From positions 3,783,001 to 3,847,000 of the forward strand of contig NZ_CP064048.1 of assembly GCF_020923495.1 (NCBI RefSeq): 64,000 nt of DNA. Direction: 5' to 3'. This document shows positions 6,588 to 16,650 of this stretch, one piece after another. The DNA is from Brevibacillus sedimenti. Lineage in GTDB: Bacteria; Bacillota; Bacilli; Brevibacillales; Brevibacillaceae. A program made the translations under genes and the position numbers. The notes under the pieces were generated by a model. That model worked only from the letters and a program-made list of their open reading frames with translations, had not been told where the DNA came from and did not search any database. Each line of letters opens with the position of its first letter. Within the stretch, counting starts at the first letter, position 1.

Positions 6588-7733
6588 CTATTTTTTGTTG
6601 CGACGGCGGTTGCGCAGAAACGCCGGGATGTCCAGGTTGTCCAGATTGCTCATGGAGAAGAACGATTTTTCTTCTTCCTCCTCCTTGCTGCGGACCGTAT
6701 TGGTATTGGAGATCGGCGTCGGACGGTTGGTCGCAATCGGCTGCTGTTGCGTACGACGGGCTGCAGCCGCCTGTTTTTGGTTGTCTTCAAAACCGGTGGC
6801 GATAACCGTCACGACAATCTCGTTCTTCAATTCCTCGTTGATGACGGCACCGAAGATCATGTTGACGTCCGGATCGGCAGCGGACGACACGATGTCGGCA
6901 GCTTCGTTCACCTCATACAGGCTGAGATTGGTACCGCCCGTAATGTTCATCAGCACGCCGCGAGCACCATCGATTGACGTTTCCAGCAGCGGGCTGGAAA
7001 TGGCACGGCGAGCTGCCTCGGCCGCACGATTTTCTCCGCTACCCACCCCGATGCCCATCAGGGCGGAGCCGCGTTCGGTCATGATCGTCTTCACGTCGGC
7101 AAAGTCCAGGTTGATCAGACCGGGCACCGCAATCAGGTCGGAAATGCCCTGCACACCTTGGCGCAAAATGTTGTCCGCCTCGCGGAACGCTTCCAGCATC
7201 GGTGTGTTTTTATCCACGATTTCCAACAAACGGTCGTTCGGAATCACGATCAGCGTGTCCACTTTTTCCTTCAGTGCGGCAATCCCCATTTCGCCCTGCA
7301 TGGCACGCTTGCGCCCTTCAAACGAGAACGGACGGGTAACCACGCCGACAGTCAATGCGCCAAGTTCCTTCGCGATTTCAGCAACGACGGGAGCGGCACC
7401 GGTACCGGTACCGCCGCCCATCCCTGCGGTCACAAACACCATGTCTGCGCCGCGCAAGGCGTTCTCGATCATCTCGCGGCTCTCTTCTGCCGCTTTTTTA
7501 CCGATTTCCGGGTTGGCCCCGGCACCCAGGCCGCGCGTCAGCTTCTCCCCGATCTGCAGTTTGATTTCTGCATTGGACAGTTGAAGCGCTTGCGCATCCG
7601 TATTCAGGGTGATGAATTCCACTCCTTTGACGCCGCCAGCAATCATACGGTTCACCGCGTTGCTTCCGCCACCGCCGCAACCGATTACTTTAATTCGCGC
7701 AAAGGATTCCATCTCCATATCAAATTCCAGCAT
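6588..7733 (-). CDS. ftsZ: Cell division GTPase FtsZ
   Basis: Tubulin homologue that polymerises into the Z ring at midcell. It has the GTP-binding signature GGGTGTG (residues 106-112), the T7-loop region LINLDFADV, and the C-terminal peptide [12 protein letters not shown] that binds FtsA and SepF. At 381 aa from ATG 7733 it matches the family length. GGGGAGGA lies 8 bases upstream of this start; longer in-frame extensions have no ribosome binding site. Its stop is only 30 bases from the IS, whose insertion split the terminator behind it. Confidence 0.97.
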   Translation of the reverse strand: MLEFDMEMESFARIKVIGCGGGGSNAVNRMIAGGVKGVEFITLNTDAQALQLSNAEIKLQIGEKLTRGLGAGANPEIGKKAAEESREMIENALRGADMVFVTAGMGGGTGTGAAPVVAEIAKELGALTVGVVTRPFSFEGRKRAMQGEMGIAALKEKVDTLIVIPNDRLLEIVDKNTPMLEAFREADNILRQGVQGISDLIAVPGLINLDFADVKTIMTERGSALMGIGVGSGENRAAEAARRAISSPLLETSIDGARGVLMNITGGTNLSLYEVNEAADIVSSAADPDVNMIFGAVINEELKNEIVVTVIATGFEDNQKQAAAARRTQQQPIATNRPTPISNTNTVRSKEEEEEKSFFSMSNLDNLDIPAFLRNRRRNKK

Positions 7734-7885
7734 CTTGCTAGTCCTCCCCAATTCAACATGAGAAAAGCTTTGGCTGATGAAGCCTGCGGGGAATGCGGCA
7801 GACGGCCGTATTAGTTGGCCGCAGCGGGACATTGTCAATCCTCTGCCGATTCGCCCGATTTAAAATGTTTTGCGGTTGCAGTCGG

Positions 7886-9136
7886 TTAGATAAACTCGCT
7901 GAACCAGTTTTTCACTTTCTCCATGAAGCCGCCGCCTTCCTTCGGCTTGGAAACGGCCTGCTTCTGCACCGCTTTAATCGGAGCGGTGTTGTTTACGTTG
8001 CGCCGCTCCAACTGCTGCAGGGCGTACTGAATCAGACCCACGCCGGTGGTATAGGCGGGGTCCCGCACCCCGATGTAATCCGGGATGGCGATGCGAACCG
8101 GCGCGTCCAGTTCTTCCTTGGCCAGCTCCAGCATGCCCGGCATCGCCACGGTCCCCCCCGTAAGCACGTATCCGCCGGCGATTTGATCACGAAAGCCCAG
8201 CTTGTACACGGCCTCATCCACGAGGTTGAAAATCTCCGCCGCACGCGGTTCGATGATTGTGGCCAGATCCACCTGGGTAAACTGTTTTTCCACATCGCTG
8301 CCGATGCGGGTCACTTTAAAGGTGACGTCGTCGGAAGCTTCATCAATCAGGGCACAGCCGTGCTTCATCTTGACGCGGTCTGCCACGTCGGTATGCGTGC
8401 GCAGGCCAAGCGCAATGTCATGGGTGATATGGTCTCCACCGATGCCAATGACGGTGGTGGCCGCCAGTTTCCCATGTTTGAAGACACCGATGGTTGTGGA
8501 ACCGGCACCGATGTCGACGAGGACGACACCCATGTTCTTGTCGTCCTTGGAAAGCGCCACGGTGCTGGAAGCAAGCGGCTGCAGGAAAATTCCCGCCACA
8601 CGCAGGTTGGTGCGTTCGGCGCAGCGCACAATGTTATGTACGACCGTTTTCAGGCCGGTTACAATTGTTCCTTCCATTTCCAGCCGGACGCCGATCATGC
8701 CGCGCGGGTCCTTGATGCTGCCTTGTCCGTCCACGATGTATTCATTCGGTACGACCTCGATTATTTCTCGGTCAGGCGGAATGGCAACAACTTTCGCTGC
8801 CTGAATGACGCGTTGAATGTCTTCCTCTCGTATTTCACGGTCCTCGCTGGAAACAGCGACAACCCCTTGAGTTTCATGCAGCTCAATGTGGTTCCCGGTT
8901 ATACCGACATACACTTCGTCTATCGATACTCCTACCATGCGTTCTGCATGGTCAACAGCTTCCCGGATGGCATGCACGGTTTGGTCGATGTCGACGATCA
9001 CGCCCTTTTTGATTCCTTCGGAGTGGGCCTGGCCGACACCGATGATGTTGATGGAACCGTTGTTGACCTCGCCAATCATGACGCGAACTTTGGACGTTCC
9101 TATATCTAGGCTGACGATAAGTTCATTACTTACCAA
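7886..9136 (-). CDS. ftsA: Cell division protein FtsA
   Basis: Actin-like protein that tethers FtsZ to the membrane. The N-terminal phosphate-1 motif SLDIGTSKV, the VVDIGAGST-type phosphate-2 stretch (VLVDIGAGSTTIGVF) and the adenosine motif VLTGGTVAMPGM are visible. The C-terminus ends in an amphipathic helix (GFMEKVKNWFSEFI) that binds membrane. TTG 9136 is the chosen start, with GGGGAGGTG 8 bases upstream (416 aa); the ATG 17 codons earlier has no ribosome binding site. Confidence 0.96.
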   Translation of the reverse strand: MVSNELIVSLDIGTSKVRVMIGEVNNGSINIIGVGQAHSEGIKKGVIVDIDQTVHAIREAVDHAERMVGVSIDEVYVGITGNHIELHETQGVVAVSSEDREIREEDIQRVIQAAKVVAIPPDREIIEVVPNEYIVDGQGSIKDPRGMIGVRLEMEGTIVTGLKTVVHNIVRCAERTNLRVAGIFLQPLASSTVALSKDDKNMGVVLVDIGAGSTTIGVFKHGKLAATTVIGIGGDHITHDIALGLRTHTDVADRVKMKHGCALIDEASDDVTFKVTRIGSDVEKQFTQVDLATIIEPRAAEIFNLVDEAVYKLGFRDQIAGGYVLTGGTVAMPGMLELAKEELDAPVRIAIPDYIGVRDPAYTTGVGLIQYALQQLERRNVNNTAPIKAVQKQAVSKPKEGGGFMEKVKNWFSEFI

Positions 9137-9275
9137 ACCTGTGACACCTCCCCTGCTACGACTTTCGTCATCGAGTAGTGAATCCATCTGCGTAATTTAT
9201 TCCACACAGGACTACCATTCCCTTTTTTTCATCATGAATTTTTGTAAAAATATGACCTTCCTCCCAAGAACCACC

Positions 9276-9623
9276 CTACTCCTGCTCGTTGATCCAGCGA
9301 GACAATACGATCCGGCGGATGACCGCCAGATTGTTGAACAAGCGGACCCCAAACGCAACGATGGCTGCCAGGTACAGGTCAATGCCGAGAAAACCGCCCA
9401 TAAAGGCCAGCCCGGCCGCAAACAGCGTGTTGAAAAAGAAACCGGACATGAAGATGCGCACGTTGAACGTACGTTCCAGATACGAGCGGATGCCGCCGAA
9501 AATCGTGTCCAATCCGGCCAGGAGGGCGATGGAGAGGTAGCTAGAGTATTCCTGCGGCACGCGCCAATCCAGCAGCAAGCCGACAGCGATGCCGACAATC
9601 AAACCGACGAGCGGGAGCCACAT
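9276..9623 (-). CDS. sbp: Small basic protein Sbp (DUF1290)
   Basis: 115-aa membrane protein with three to four hydrophobic segments, starting MWLPLVGLIVGIAVGLLLDW. It belongs to the DUF1290/Sbp family found between the DUF881 genes and ftsA in sporulating Firmicutes. The exact role is unknown. It starts one base after the neighbouring DUF881 gene ends. Confidence 0.88.
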   Translation of the reverse strand: MWLPLVGLIVGIAVGLLLDWRVPQEYSSYLSIALLAGLDTIFGGIRSYLERTFNVRIFMSGFFFNTLFAAGLAFMGGFLGIDLYLAAIVAFGVRLFNNLAVIRRIVLSRWINEQE

Positions 9624-9624
9624 G

Positions 9625-10374
9625 TTACGAATCTCCTTTTTCTTTGACAGGTTTCATGTATTGGATGACGTGCGGCTCACGATTGGCGGGAATGACAAGC
9701 TTGTCCCGCTTCTCGGCCACAATGGTCTTGTTGGCGAGCTTGAAATTCTCTTCCACGCCCTCCAGCTTCAAGGCGGACAGGAGCACATCCGGCTCCCCCA
9801 GCGCCTTCAATTCATACGGCGGCTGAATCGTCTTCGTGTCGACCTGAATGGCGTCGCCGACCAAGCGGATGGACGTTGTGGCGATCAGACGGTGTCCGTT
9901 GATGGAAACCGCTTGAGCGCCGTTGGCAAAAAGGATGTTGACAAGCCAGCGCAAATCCTCGTCGTCGACCGTATAGCCGCCTGCAACCGCTTCGTGAGAG
10001 GACATGTCCACCGCCGGATCGGCCGGCGGCTGCTCTGCTTCCACGATACGCAGCTCAATCCCTTCTCCCTCCACGCTGACCATGCCCGCCATGCGGCGGT
10101 TGCGTTCCAACTCTTCCTTCATGACGGAGATGCTTTCGTTTTCGTTGAGAGCCGTCTCGTACTGATAGTAGAGCTGATTGTATTTGGAAATATCGGCCAG
10201 CAGATTCTTGTGTCTTTCTAGCTCTTTTTGCAGCGTCGTGCGCAGTTCTGCGATGCTGCGGGACTCCTTCTGCACCGGATGCAGGTTGCTGCGAAGCTGT
10301 ACCGTCAACATAACACCTATGATAGCACTAATAAAGGCGAGAATAAACGTGATTTTACGGTTTTTTTGCGACAT
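9625..10374 (-). CDS. DUF881-family membrane-anchored protein (YlxX/YlxW type)
   Basis: 249 aa: one N-terminal membrane anchor (residues ~9-27), a coiled-coil stretch (SIAELRTTLQKELERHKNLLADISKYNQ) and a DUF881 domain with GAQAVSINGHRLIATTSIR. The family is linked to the division cluster in Firmicutes, but the molecular function is not known. It is one of two neighbouring paralogues. GGGGGAAG precedes ATG 10374. Confidence 0.87.
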   Translation of the reverse strand: MSQKNRKITFILAFISAIIGVMLTVQLRSNLHPVQKESRSIAELRTTLQKELERHKNLLADISKYNQLYYQYETALNENESISVMKEELERNRRMAGMVSVEGEGIELRIVEAEQPPADPAVDMSSHEAVAGGYTVDDEDLRWLVNILFANGAQAVSINGHRLIATTSIRLVGDAIQVDTKTIQPPYELKALGEPDVLLSALKLEGVEENFKLANKTIVAEKRDKLVIPANREPHVIQYMKPVKEKGDS

Positions 10375-10391
10375 GGAAAATGCTTCCCCCG

Positions 10392-11099
10392 TCAGGAGTG
10401 TTTGGTTTTGGCGTCACCGACAAAGGCAGGCAGGACCACCTTGTCCTTTTTTGCCACCTCGATCTGCACGAAATCCCGCAAGGTGCTGAGGACGCCGCCC
10501 GGCAGATTAAGTGCGCTTTCCAGCGTGTTCGGATCGCCAATGGCGGTAATGACGAACGGAGCGGCTGACTTGATGCCGTTGACGATGATCGTGGGGCCGA
10601 CACAGCGGATGGACGAGTTGCTGACCAGTCGCTGGCCGTTGATGCTGATTGCTTCGGCTCCGGCAGCGCGCAGTTCGTTGACCACCAGGCGCACATCCTG
10701 CTCGTGGACGATGTAATTGGTCACATCAGCGCTGCTGGCCGCATTTTGACTGTCCTGCATCGTCACGACGACGCCCGGTCCCTCGACCGGCACGACGCCG
10801 GCCATCATCCGCGCCGCTTCCAACTCGCTGAGAATCGCCGCCGCTTCCGACTTGCGCTGAGCCATCGCCTCCTCCACCTTGCCCACCTGACGCTGCAGGT
10901 CCAAGAGCTGGTCCTCAAGCTGGCGGTTCTGCTCCTTCTCCGCCAGGATGCGCTCGTTGAGCTGTGTCTCCTGCTGAAACTGCTGGTCGTTCATGCGTTC
11001 CGTCCGCAGCAGTTTGGTCGTTTCGATCGAAGTGGCGATGAGAAACCCGGTACAGAACGTGACGATGGTTAAATACAACTGAAACTTGTGACGACCCAT
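10392..11099 (-). CDS. DUF881-family membrane-anchored protein, second paralogue
   Basis: 235 aa with the same architecture as its neighbour: N-terminal anchor (LYLTIVTFCTGFLIATSI), a long coiled coil (residues ~35-85) and a DUF881 domain containing GAEAISINGQRLVSNSSIRC. The shared NGxRL-x6-IR motif shows common ancestry with the downstream copy, probably by tandem duplication. It lies between divIB and sbp, as ylxW and ylxX do in B. subtilis. Confidence 0.87.
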   Translation of the reverse strand: MGRHKFQLYLTIVTFCTGFLIATSIETTKLLRTERMNDQQFQQETQLNERILAEKEQNRQLEDQLLDLQRQVGKVEEAMAQRKSEAAAILSELEAARMMAGVVPVEGPGVVVTMQDSQNAASSADVTNYIVHEQDVRLVVNELRAAGAEAISINGQRLVSNSSIRCVGPTIIVNGIKSAAPFVITAIGDPNTLESALNLPGGVLSTLRDFVQIEVAKKDKVVLPAFVGDAKTKHS

Positions 11100-11132
11100 T
11101 GGCTGCTTCCCCTTTTATACAGTACTAAGACA

Positions 11133-11924
11133 CTACGACTGTGGAGGCTGTGTATCACCGGACTGCAGCGGGATGGGCGCATCCGGCGTTCCGTACGGCA
11201 CAAACCACGGCTGCTCAAACAGCGAGAGCACTCCCTTGACGCCCTGCGGCAGTTCCTTGGCAATCGTCGGATACCAGTTGAGCATGGAGTCCAGTTTGTG
11301 CAGCACGCTGCGCACTTCGTTGCCGTCGCGCATGTAGAGCGTCACGCGCTGCTTGTCGTACGCCGTGGGCGTCAGCGTGATGTCGGAGATTTCACCAAGC
11401 ACACCCGGCGACAACTTGGCCAGCGCCTTCGCGAGCTGCGGGAGCAGTTCCGGTGCCGACCAGGAGCTGATCAGCGGCCTGTCCACCACGCGATTGGCAA
11501 AATTGACCTGCTTGAGCACCCGCCCGTTTTCCAGCAGCGGATAACGGCTGCCGTCCGGTCCGTTCCAGAATGCCACACGCCGATACTCCTCAACATGCAG
11601 TCGAATCACGCCGGGAAAGGAACGCTCGACGGACACGTCCTTGATTCCCTCCAGCGGCTTCAGGCTTGTCCGCACATCGGATTCCCACACGTTGAGAAAC
11701 TGCATCCCGATGACCAGACCGGAGTTCTTCACAACTTGCTCGGCAGGGTAGATATCGTTTCCGTACACTTGAATCTGCTGAACCTTGCTGTATGGTGAGC
11801 GAATAAACACGATGACAAGGATGATCAGAAAAAACAAGCCGAGCAGAAACACCAGCTTGCGGTTGACTCTGCGCTTGGGGCGCTGTTCCTTGACATGCGG
11901 AATGCGTTCTTCGTATACCGCCAT
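11133..11924 (-). CDS. divIB: Division protein DivIB/FtsQ
   Basis: Bitopic divisome protein that works with FtsL and DivIC at the septum. It has a basic cytoplasmic tail (KEQRPKRRVNRK), a single membrane helix (~residues 23-41), a POTRA domain (KVQQIQVYGNDIYPAEQVVKNSGL) and a beta domain ending in a Pro/Gln-rich tail. ATG 11924 has AGGAAGGG upstream; a TTG six codons earlier overlaps that site and is not preferred (263 aa). Confidence 0.93.
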   Translation of the reverse strand: MAVYEERIPHVKEQRPKRRVNRKLVFLLGLFFLIILVIVFIRSPYSKVQQIQVYGNDIYPAEQVVKNSGLVIGMQFLNVWESDVRTSLKPLEGIKDVSVERSFPGVIRLHVEEYRRVAFWNGPDGSRYPLLENGRVLKQVNFANRVVDRPLISSWSAPELLPQLAKALAKLSPGVLGEISDITLTPTAYDKQRVTLYMRDGNEVRSVLHKLDSMLNWYPTIAKELPQGVKGVLSLFEQPWFVPYGTPDAPIPLQSGDTQPPQS

Positions 11925-12048
11925 GAGCCTACCCTTCCTCAATAAGCTGTCGCACGCGCAAGAACATGAAATGCGCGGCGACTGCGTACATATGGTTTAC
12001 ACAAAAAATGGATGTTCATGGATTATCTGACACCGTACAAAACAGGGA

Positions 12049-12072
12049 AAGCGGCATATCCTTATGCCGCTT
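12049..12072 (-). terminator. Weak hairpin between murA and divIB
   Basis: AAGCGGCAT / ATGCCGCTT stem followed on the minus strand by TTCCCTGTTTTG. The T-tract is interrupted, so it probably only reduces transcription into divIB. Confidence 0.45.
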
Positions 12073-12093
12073 GTCACTCTACAACCACCTGAA

Positions 12094-13350
12094 CTATGTC
12101 GACGTGCGGGTAATCTCTGCCCCAAGCTGGCGAAGCTGCAATTCCAGCCGTTCGTACCCGCGGTCGATGTGATGAATCTGCGTTACCGTTGTGGTGCCTT
12201 CCGCGGCCAAGCCGGCGAGCACAAGTGCGGCACCTGCCCGTAAATCGGTTGCTTCCACGTTCGCAGCCGTCAGTTTGTTGACGCCGCGAATGATCGCAGA
12301 ACCCAGGTCGACGTATACGGAGGCGCCCATTCGCGCCAATTCGTTTACATGTTTGAACCTTCCCTCAAATATGGTTTCCTTGATGACGCTCGTTCCCCTG
12401 GCCTGCGCCAAAAACACCATCAATTGCGCCTGCAAATCCGTCGGAAACCCCGGGAAGGGAGAGGTGATGATCCGTTCGTAAGCGCGGGGTCGAGTCGTAC
12501 TCTTGATTTCCATTATATCATGGTGGGTCTTGATTTCAACACCACAGCTACGGGCTACCTCGATCAGGGCGGTGAGGTGTTCGGGAATGGTGTTGGTCAG
12601 CTCGATATGACCCTGGGCGATACCTGCCGCCAGCAGAAAGGTGCCCGTCACAATCCGGTCCGGAATGATCCGGTAGCTGACCGAACGCAGACGCGTAACG
12701 CCGGTGATCTCGATCGTATCGGTGCCGGCGCCGCGAATCCGCGCTCCCATGGCGTTCAGGAAATTCTGCAGGTCAACAATCTCCGGTTCACGCGCCGCGT
12801 TGCAGATGCGCGTCGTCCCCTTGGCGAGCACTGCCGCCATCATGATGTTTTCCGTCGCTCCCACGCTGGGGAAGGACAGAAAGATGTTGGTCCCGCGCAA
12901 CTGCTCCGCCCGAAACGTGATGTAGCCTTCCGCTTCTTCGATTTTTGCACCCAGTGCGGACAATCCCGCGAGGTGCAGATCAATCCGGCGCTCCCCGATA
13001 TCGCATCCGCCCGGTCTGGATATGGTTACCTCGCCCAGGCGAGCGAGGAGCGGCCCCGCCAGAAATATGGAAGAACGCATCTGGCCCATCAGCTCATCTG
13101 GCACGTGCGGTACAGAGACAGACGTTGTATCCAGATCAACACATCCGTCCGCATGCTTCGCCTTGGCCCCCAAGGCCGTCAGGATCTTCAACATCACCTC
13201 GATGTCTTTGAGATGGGGAACGTCGTAGATATAAAATTGCCCTTCCGTCAAAACGGATGCGGCAAGGATGGGTAGGGCAGCGTTCTTTGCTCCTTGGATC
13301 CGAAGCGTGCCGGACAGAGGTCTTCCGCCATCGATCGTAAAAGTCTCCAA
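12094..13350 (-). CDS. murA: UDP-N-acetylglucosamine 1-carboxyvinyltransferase MurA
   Basis: Transfers enolpyruvate from PEP to UDP-GlcNAc, the first committed step of peptidoglycan synthesis; target of fosfomycin. Lys22-Asn23 (GAKNAALP) and the active-site Cys116 in SRPGGCDIGERRIDLHL are present, so the enzyme should be fosfomycin-sensitive at that residue. 418 aa is full length. The AT-rich gap after it separates it from divIB; murB is 15 bases upstream. Confidence 0.96.
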   Translation of the reverse strand: METFTIDGGRPLSGTLRIQGAKNAALPILAASVLTEGQFYIYDVPHLKDIEVMLKILTALGAKAKHADGCVDLDTTSVSVPHVPDELMGQMRSSIFLAGPLLARLGEVTISRPGGCDIGERRIDLHLAGLSALGAKIEEAEGYITFRAEQLRGTNIFLSFPSVGATENIMMAAVLAKGTTRICNAAREPEIVDLQNFLNAMGARIRGAGTDTIEITGVTRLRSVSYRIIPDRIVTGTFLLAAGIAQGHIELTNTIPEHLTALIEVARSCGVEIKTHHDIMEIKSTTRPRAYERIITSPFPGFPTDLQAQLMVFLAQARGTSVIKETIFEGRFKHVNELARMGASVYVDLGSAIIRGVNKLTAANVEATDLRAGAALVLAGLAAEGTTTVTQIHHIDRGYERLELQLRQLGAEITRTST

Positions 13351-13365
13351 ACTTTCACCTCCGTG

Positions 13366-14271
13366 TTACCCCTCGCCCACCACCAACACTTCCGGATGCA
13401 TCTCGACGCCGAATTTTTCTTTGATCGTACATCTGATGTGATCCATCAGGGTGAGGACGTCGGCAGCCGTGGCCCCTCCGCGATTGACGATAAAGTTGGC
13501 GTGTATCTCAGAGACCTGAGCTCCTCCAATCTGAAAGCCTTTTAATCCGGCCGCTTCGATCAGCCGTCCGGCGTGATCTCCCGGCGGATTGCGGAACACG
13601 CTGCCGGCGCACGGCATCTGCAGGGGCTGCGTCTGCCGGCGGCGATCCTTGTACGCAGCCAGTGTGGCCGCAATCTCCTTGCGGTCGCCCTTGCGCAGAC
13701 GGAAGCGCGCCTCAAGCACGATTCCCTTGCGCTTTTGCAGAAGAGACGTACGATAGCTGAAGCTCAGCTCTTCATTGCTCAACACCTTTACCTCGCCATT
13801 TTCGAAGAGTATCTCGGCTTCTAGTAGAATACGTGAAAGATCAGATCCGTGAGCCCCCGCATTCATGTAGACGGCTCCGCCTACTGTACCAGGAATGCCT
13901 CCCGCAAACTCCATGCCTGTTAACCCCATCTTGCCTGCCTCCACCGCTAGGCGGATCATGGAATATCCGGCACCCACACACACCTCTTCGCCCCTGAACT
14001 CGCAGTGACTCAAGCCCTCAGCCACCTTGAGCACGGCTCCGCGAATCCCTCCGTCCCTCACCAGAAGGTTGGAACCGCGCCCAATAACACTCCAAGGAAT
14101 TTCGTGACGATGGATGATTTGCAAGGCTTTCTGCAAGGATGCTTTATCCTTGGGTTGGATTAACAAGTCAGCAGGACCCCCGATCCGCCACGTCGTATGG
14201 TTGGCGAGAGGTTCATTGGTCCACACTTTTCCAATACCTGCTTGCCTCAACTCATCTGCGATTTGTTTCAT
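13366..14271 (-). CDS. murB: UDP-N-acetylenolpyruvoylglucosamine reductase MurB
   Basis: FAD-dependent reduction of UDP-GlcNAc-enolpyruvate to UDP-MurNAc. The FAD-binding segments GRGSNLLVRDGG and GIPGTVGGAVYMNAGAHG are present, and CAGSVFRNPPGDHAG carries the catalytic serine of the type II enzymes. ATG 14271 has a strong AGGAGGTT 7 bases upstream; an ORF extension of 16 codons has none. 301 aa. Confidence 0.95.
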   Translation of the reverse strand: MKQIADELRQAGIGKVWTNEPLANHTTWRIGGPADLLIQPKDKASLQKALQIIHRHEIPWSVIGRGSNLLVRDGGIRGAVLKVAEGLSHCEFRGEEVCVGAGYSMIRLAVEAGKMGLTGMEFAGGIPGTVGGAVYMNAGAHGSDLSRILLEAEILFENGEVKVLSNEELSFSYRTSLLQKRKGIVLEARFRLRKGDRKEIAATLAAYKDRRRQTQPLQMPCAGSVFRNPPGDHAGRLIEAAGLKGFQIGGAQVSEIHANFIVNRGGATAADVLTLMDHIRCTIKEKFGVEMHPEVLVVGEG

Positions 14272-14387
14272 CTGTGAACCTCCTGATACACATGCTAGGT
14301 CGGACCTATGTCTTATCACGTGTTTGCTTCATCCTATGCGATCGCCCATAACGGCGTGACAATCGCCCAGACGTCCGTTTTTTGCCT

Positions 14388-15478
14388 CTAAAGGCTTTTC
14401 ATCAACCGATAGATTTCCGTTGCCGCCTGCGGCATCCCCAACTTGAGCGAGGCCTCCCGCATGGACGCCCAGCGCTTCCGGTCGCTCAACAGTCTGGTTA
14501 GCGACTGACGCAGCCGCTCGCCGGTCAGCTCCCGCTCCAGGATGACTTCAGCCGCTCCCTCCTTCTCCAGTCCGCGTGCGTTTTTCTCCTGATGGTTGTT
14601 GGTCACGTACGGGGACGGGATGAGAATGGCGGGGATGCCCAAGGCAGTGATTTCCGCCAACGTGGATGCGCCTGCCCGGCTGACCAGCACATGCGTAGCC
14701 GCCAGAACATCCGGCATATTGTGGACGAACGGCAGGAGGGAAATGTTGCGCGGCAGGTCTCCCTTTTCCCGCAGAGCGGCGGTAATTGCCTCGTAGTGAA
14801 CTTCGCCGGTCACGTAGACAAAGTGGGTATCTTCAAATTGTTCCAACTCCGGCACGATGGACAGCACCGCTTCGTTGATCGCTTTCGCCCCGCGGCTGCC
14901 GCCAAACATGAGGACGATACGCTTGTCCCCGCCGATGCCCAAAAACGAACGGCCCGCCCGCTCGTCTCCGTGCATCACTTCCGTCGCCCGGGGATTGCCG
15001 GTCAGCACGCTTTTTGACCGGGGAAAAACGACAGGGACTCGGGAAACGACACCGCCACCTTGTCGACGAACCGGGTAAGAAATTTGTTGGTCAGGCCGGG
15101 CACCACGTTTTGCTCGTGGATGATGGTGGGAATCCCCAGCCGGGCCGCCGCGTAGACCACCGGGCCGCAGACGTACCCTCCCGTGCCGATGACCACGTCC
15201 GGCCGAAAACGCTGCAGCATCTGTTTCGACGCGGAGACGGCGCGGAAAAACTTCCACAGGGTCTTGACGTTGTCCAGGGTGAGCTTCCGCTTCAAGCCGA
15301 CAATTTCCACCGATTCAAACGGAATCCCGGCCCGCGGCACAATCTGGGCCTCCAGGCCGTGCTTGCTGCCGATATACAAAAAGGCCGCCTGCGGTTCCTG
15401 GCGGGACACTTCTTTCGCCACCGCAAGCGCCGGGTATATATGTCCACCTGTGCCTCCACCTGTGAGGACGACACGCAT
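14388..15478 (-). CDS. murG: MurG lipid II synthase, with a -1 frame break as given
   Basis: Membrane-associated glycosyltransferase that adds GlcNAc to lipid I. The N-terminal part ([24 protein letters not shown]) is in one frame and stops at 15002 as a 158-aa product. The C-terminal part ([38 protein letters not shown]) continues in the -1 frame. Joining the frames at 15020-15026 restores a normal 363-residue MurG. The break lies exactly on T TTC CCC, a canonical slippery heptamer, within T5C4. MurG is essential, so this is either a one-base sequence error or a real -1 frameshift; a true null is unlikely. Confidence 0.85.
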
Positions 15479-15494
15479 ACGATCACCTTCTATT

Positions 15495-16583
15495 CTATCT
15501 GGAAAAACGCGAAATGTTTAACAGCACACCGACCCCGGTCAGCATCAGCGTCAGCGACGAGCCGCCGTAGCTTAAAAACGGCAGGGTGATTCCGGTAACC
15601 GGAAACATGCCGGTCACCACACCGACGTTGATGACCACCTGGATCGCAATCATTCCGATGATGCCCAGCGCCAGCAGACTGCCGAACAGATCCGGCGCTG
15701 TAATCGCCGTGCGCATGCCCCGCCACAACAGCAACAGGAACAGCAGGAGCACCAGTGATCCGCCGACAAAGCCAAGCTCCTCGGCAATCACCGAGAAAAT
15801 AAAGTCGTTGTAGGGCTCCGGCAGGTAGAAGTGCTTCTGCCGGCTCTGCCCCAGCCCCAGGCCAAACAGCCCGCCGGGACCGATGGCGTACAGGGACTGG
15901 ATGATCTGGTACCCGGTGTTCAGCGGGTCCTGCCATGGGTCGAGGAACGAGGTGATCCGCTTGATCCGGTACGGTGCGGACAGAATCAGTCCGACAAACC
16001 CGGCCAGGCCAAGCACGCCCAAGCCGATGAAGTGGCTGATCTTTGCCCCGGCGGCGAAAATCATCACCAGCGCGGTACCCATCAGCACGGTACCCGTCCC
16101 CAGATCAGGCTGCAGCATGATCAGGGCGAAACATACGGTCGGGATCGCCAGAGCGGGCACCAGCCCTTTGCGAAACTGCACGATCAGCTTTTGATTGTCG
16201 GAGAGCCAGCGGGCCAAAAAGGCGACGACTCCCAGCTTGGCGAATTCACCCGGCTGAATCCCGAACGCGCCGATGCCCAGCCAGCTCTTGGAGCCGTTCA
16301 CCTCGATGCCGATGACCAGCACCAGGATCAAGAGGCCGATGCTGGCGTAAAACGCGACTTTGGCCCACCGCTTCCAGATCCAGTAGTCCATGTTCATCGT
16401 CAGGTACATGGAGGTGATCCCCAGCAGGGCAAAAATCAACTGCCGCTTGGCAAAGAAAAACGGGTCGTTGAACTTCTGCGCCACGATCGCGCTGGCGCTG
16501 TACACCATCACGATGCCTATTCCCAATAAAAAAAGTGTTGCAAAAATAATTACGAAGTCGGGAGCGGAGCGGGACTTGCTCAT
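15495..16583 (-). CDS. spoVE: SEDS glycosyltransferase SpoVE/FtsW
   Basis: Polytopic peptidoglycan polymerase of the SEDS family, about ten membrane segments, 362 aa. Signatures include [28 protein letters not shown] and [17 protein letters not shown]. Placement between murD and murG, as in B. subtilis, suggests the sporulation enzyme SpoVE, which partners SpoVD; no other SEDS gene is in the window, so it could also serve as FtsW. Confidence 0.92.
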   Translation of the reverse strand: MSKSRSAPDFVIIFATLFLLGIGIVMVYSASAIVAQKFNDPFFFAKRQLIFALLGITSMYLTMNMDYWIWKRWAKVAFYASIGLLILVLVIGIEVNGSKSWLGIGAFGIQPGEFAKLGVVAFLARWLSDNQKLIVQFRKGLVPALAIPTVCFALIMLQPDLGTGTVLMGTALVMIFAAGAKISHFIGLGVLGLAGFVGLILSAPYRIKRITSFLDPWQDPLNTGYQIIQSLYAIGPGGLFGLGLGQSRQKHFYLPEPYNDFIFSVIAEELGFVGGSLVLLLFLLLLWRGMRTAITAPDLFGSLLALGIIGMIAIQVVINVGVVTGMFPVTGITLPFLSYGGSSLTLMLTGVGVLLNISRFSR

Positions 16584-16650
16584 TGTGACAGGTCATCCTT
16601 TCTCGCGCCGTCCTTCGCTGATGCAGCACTCCTGCTGTACGGGACGGACG

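Noticed and set aside
14388-15478. murG as a true pseudogene
   Set aside because: The enzyme is essential, the rest of the gene is intact, and a single base (or a -1 slip) restores it; sequence error or frameshifting is more likely than loss.
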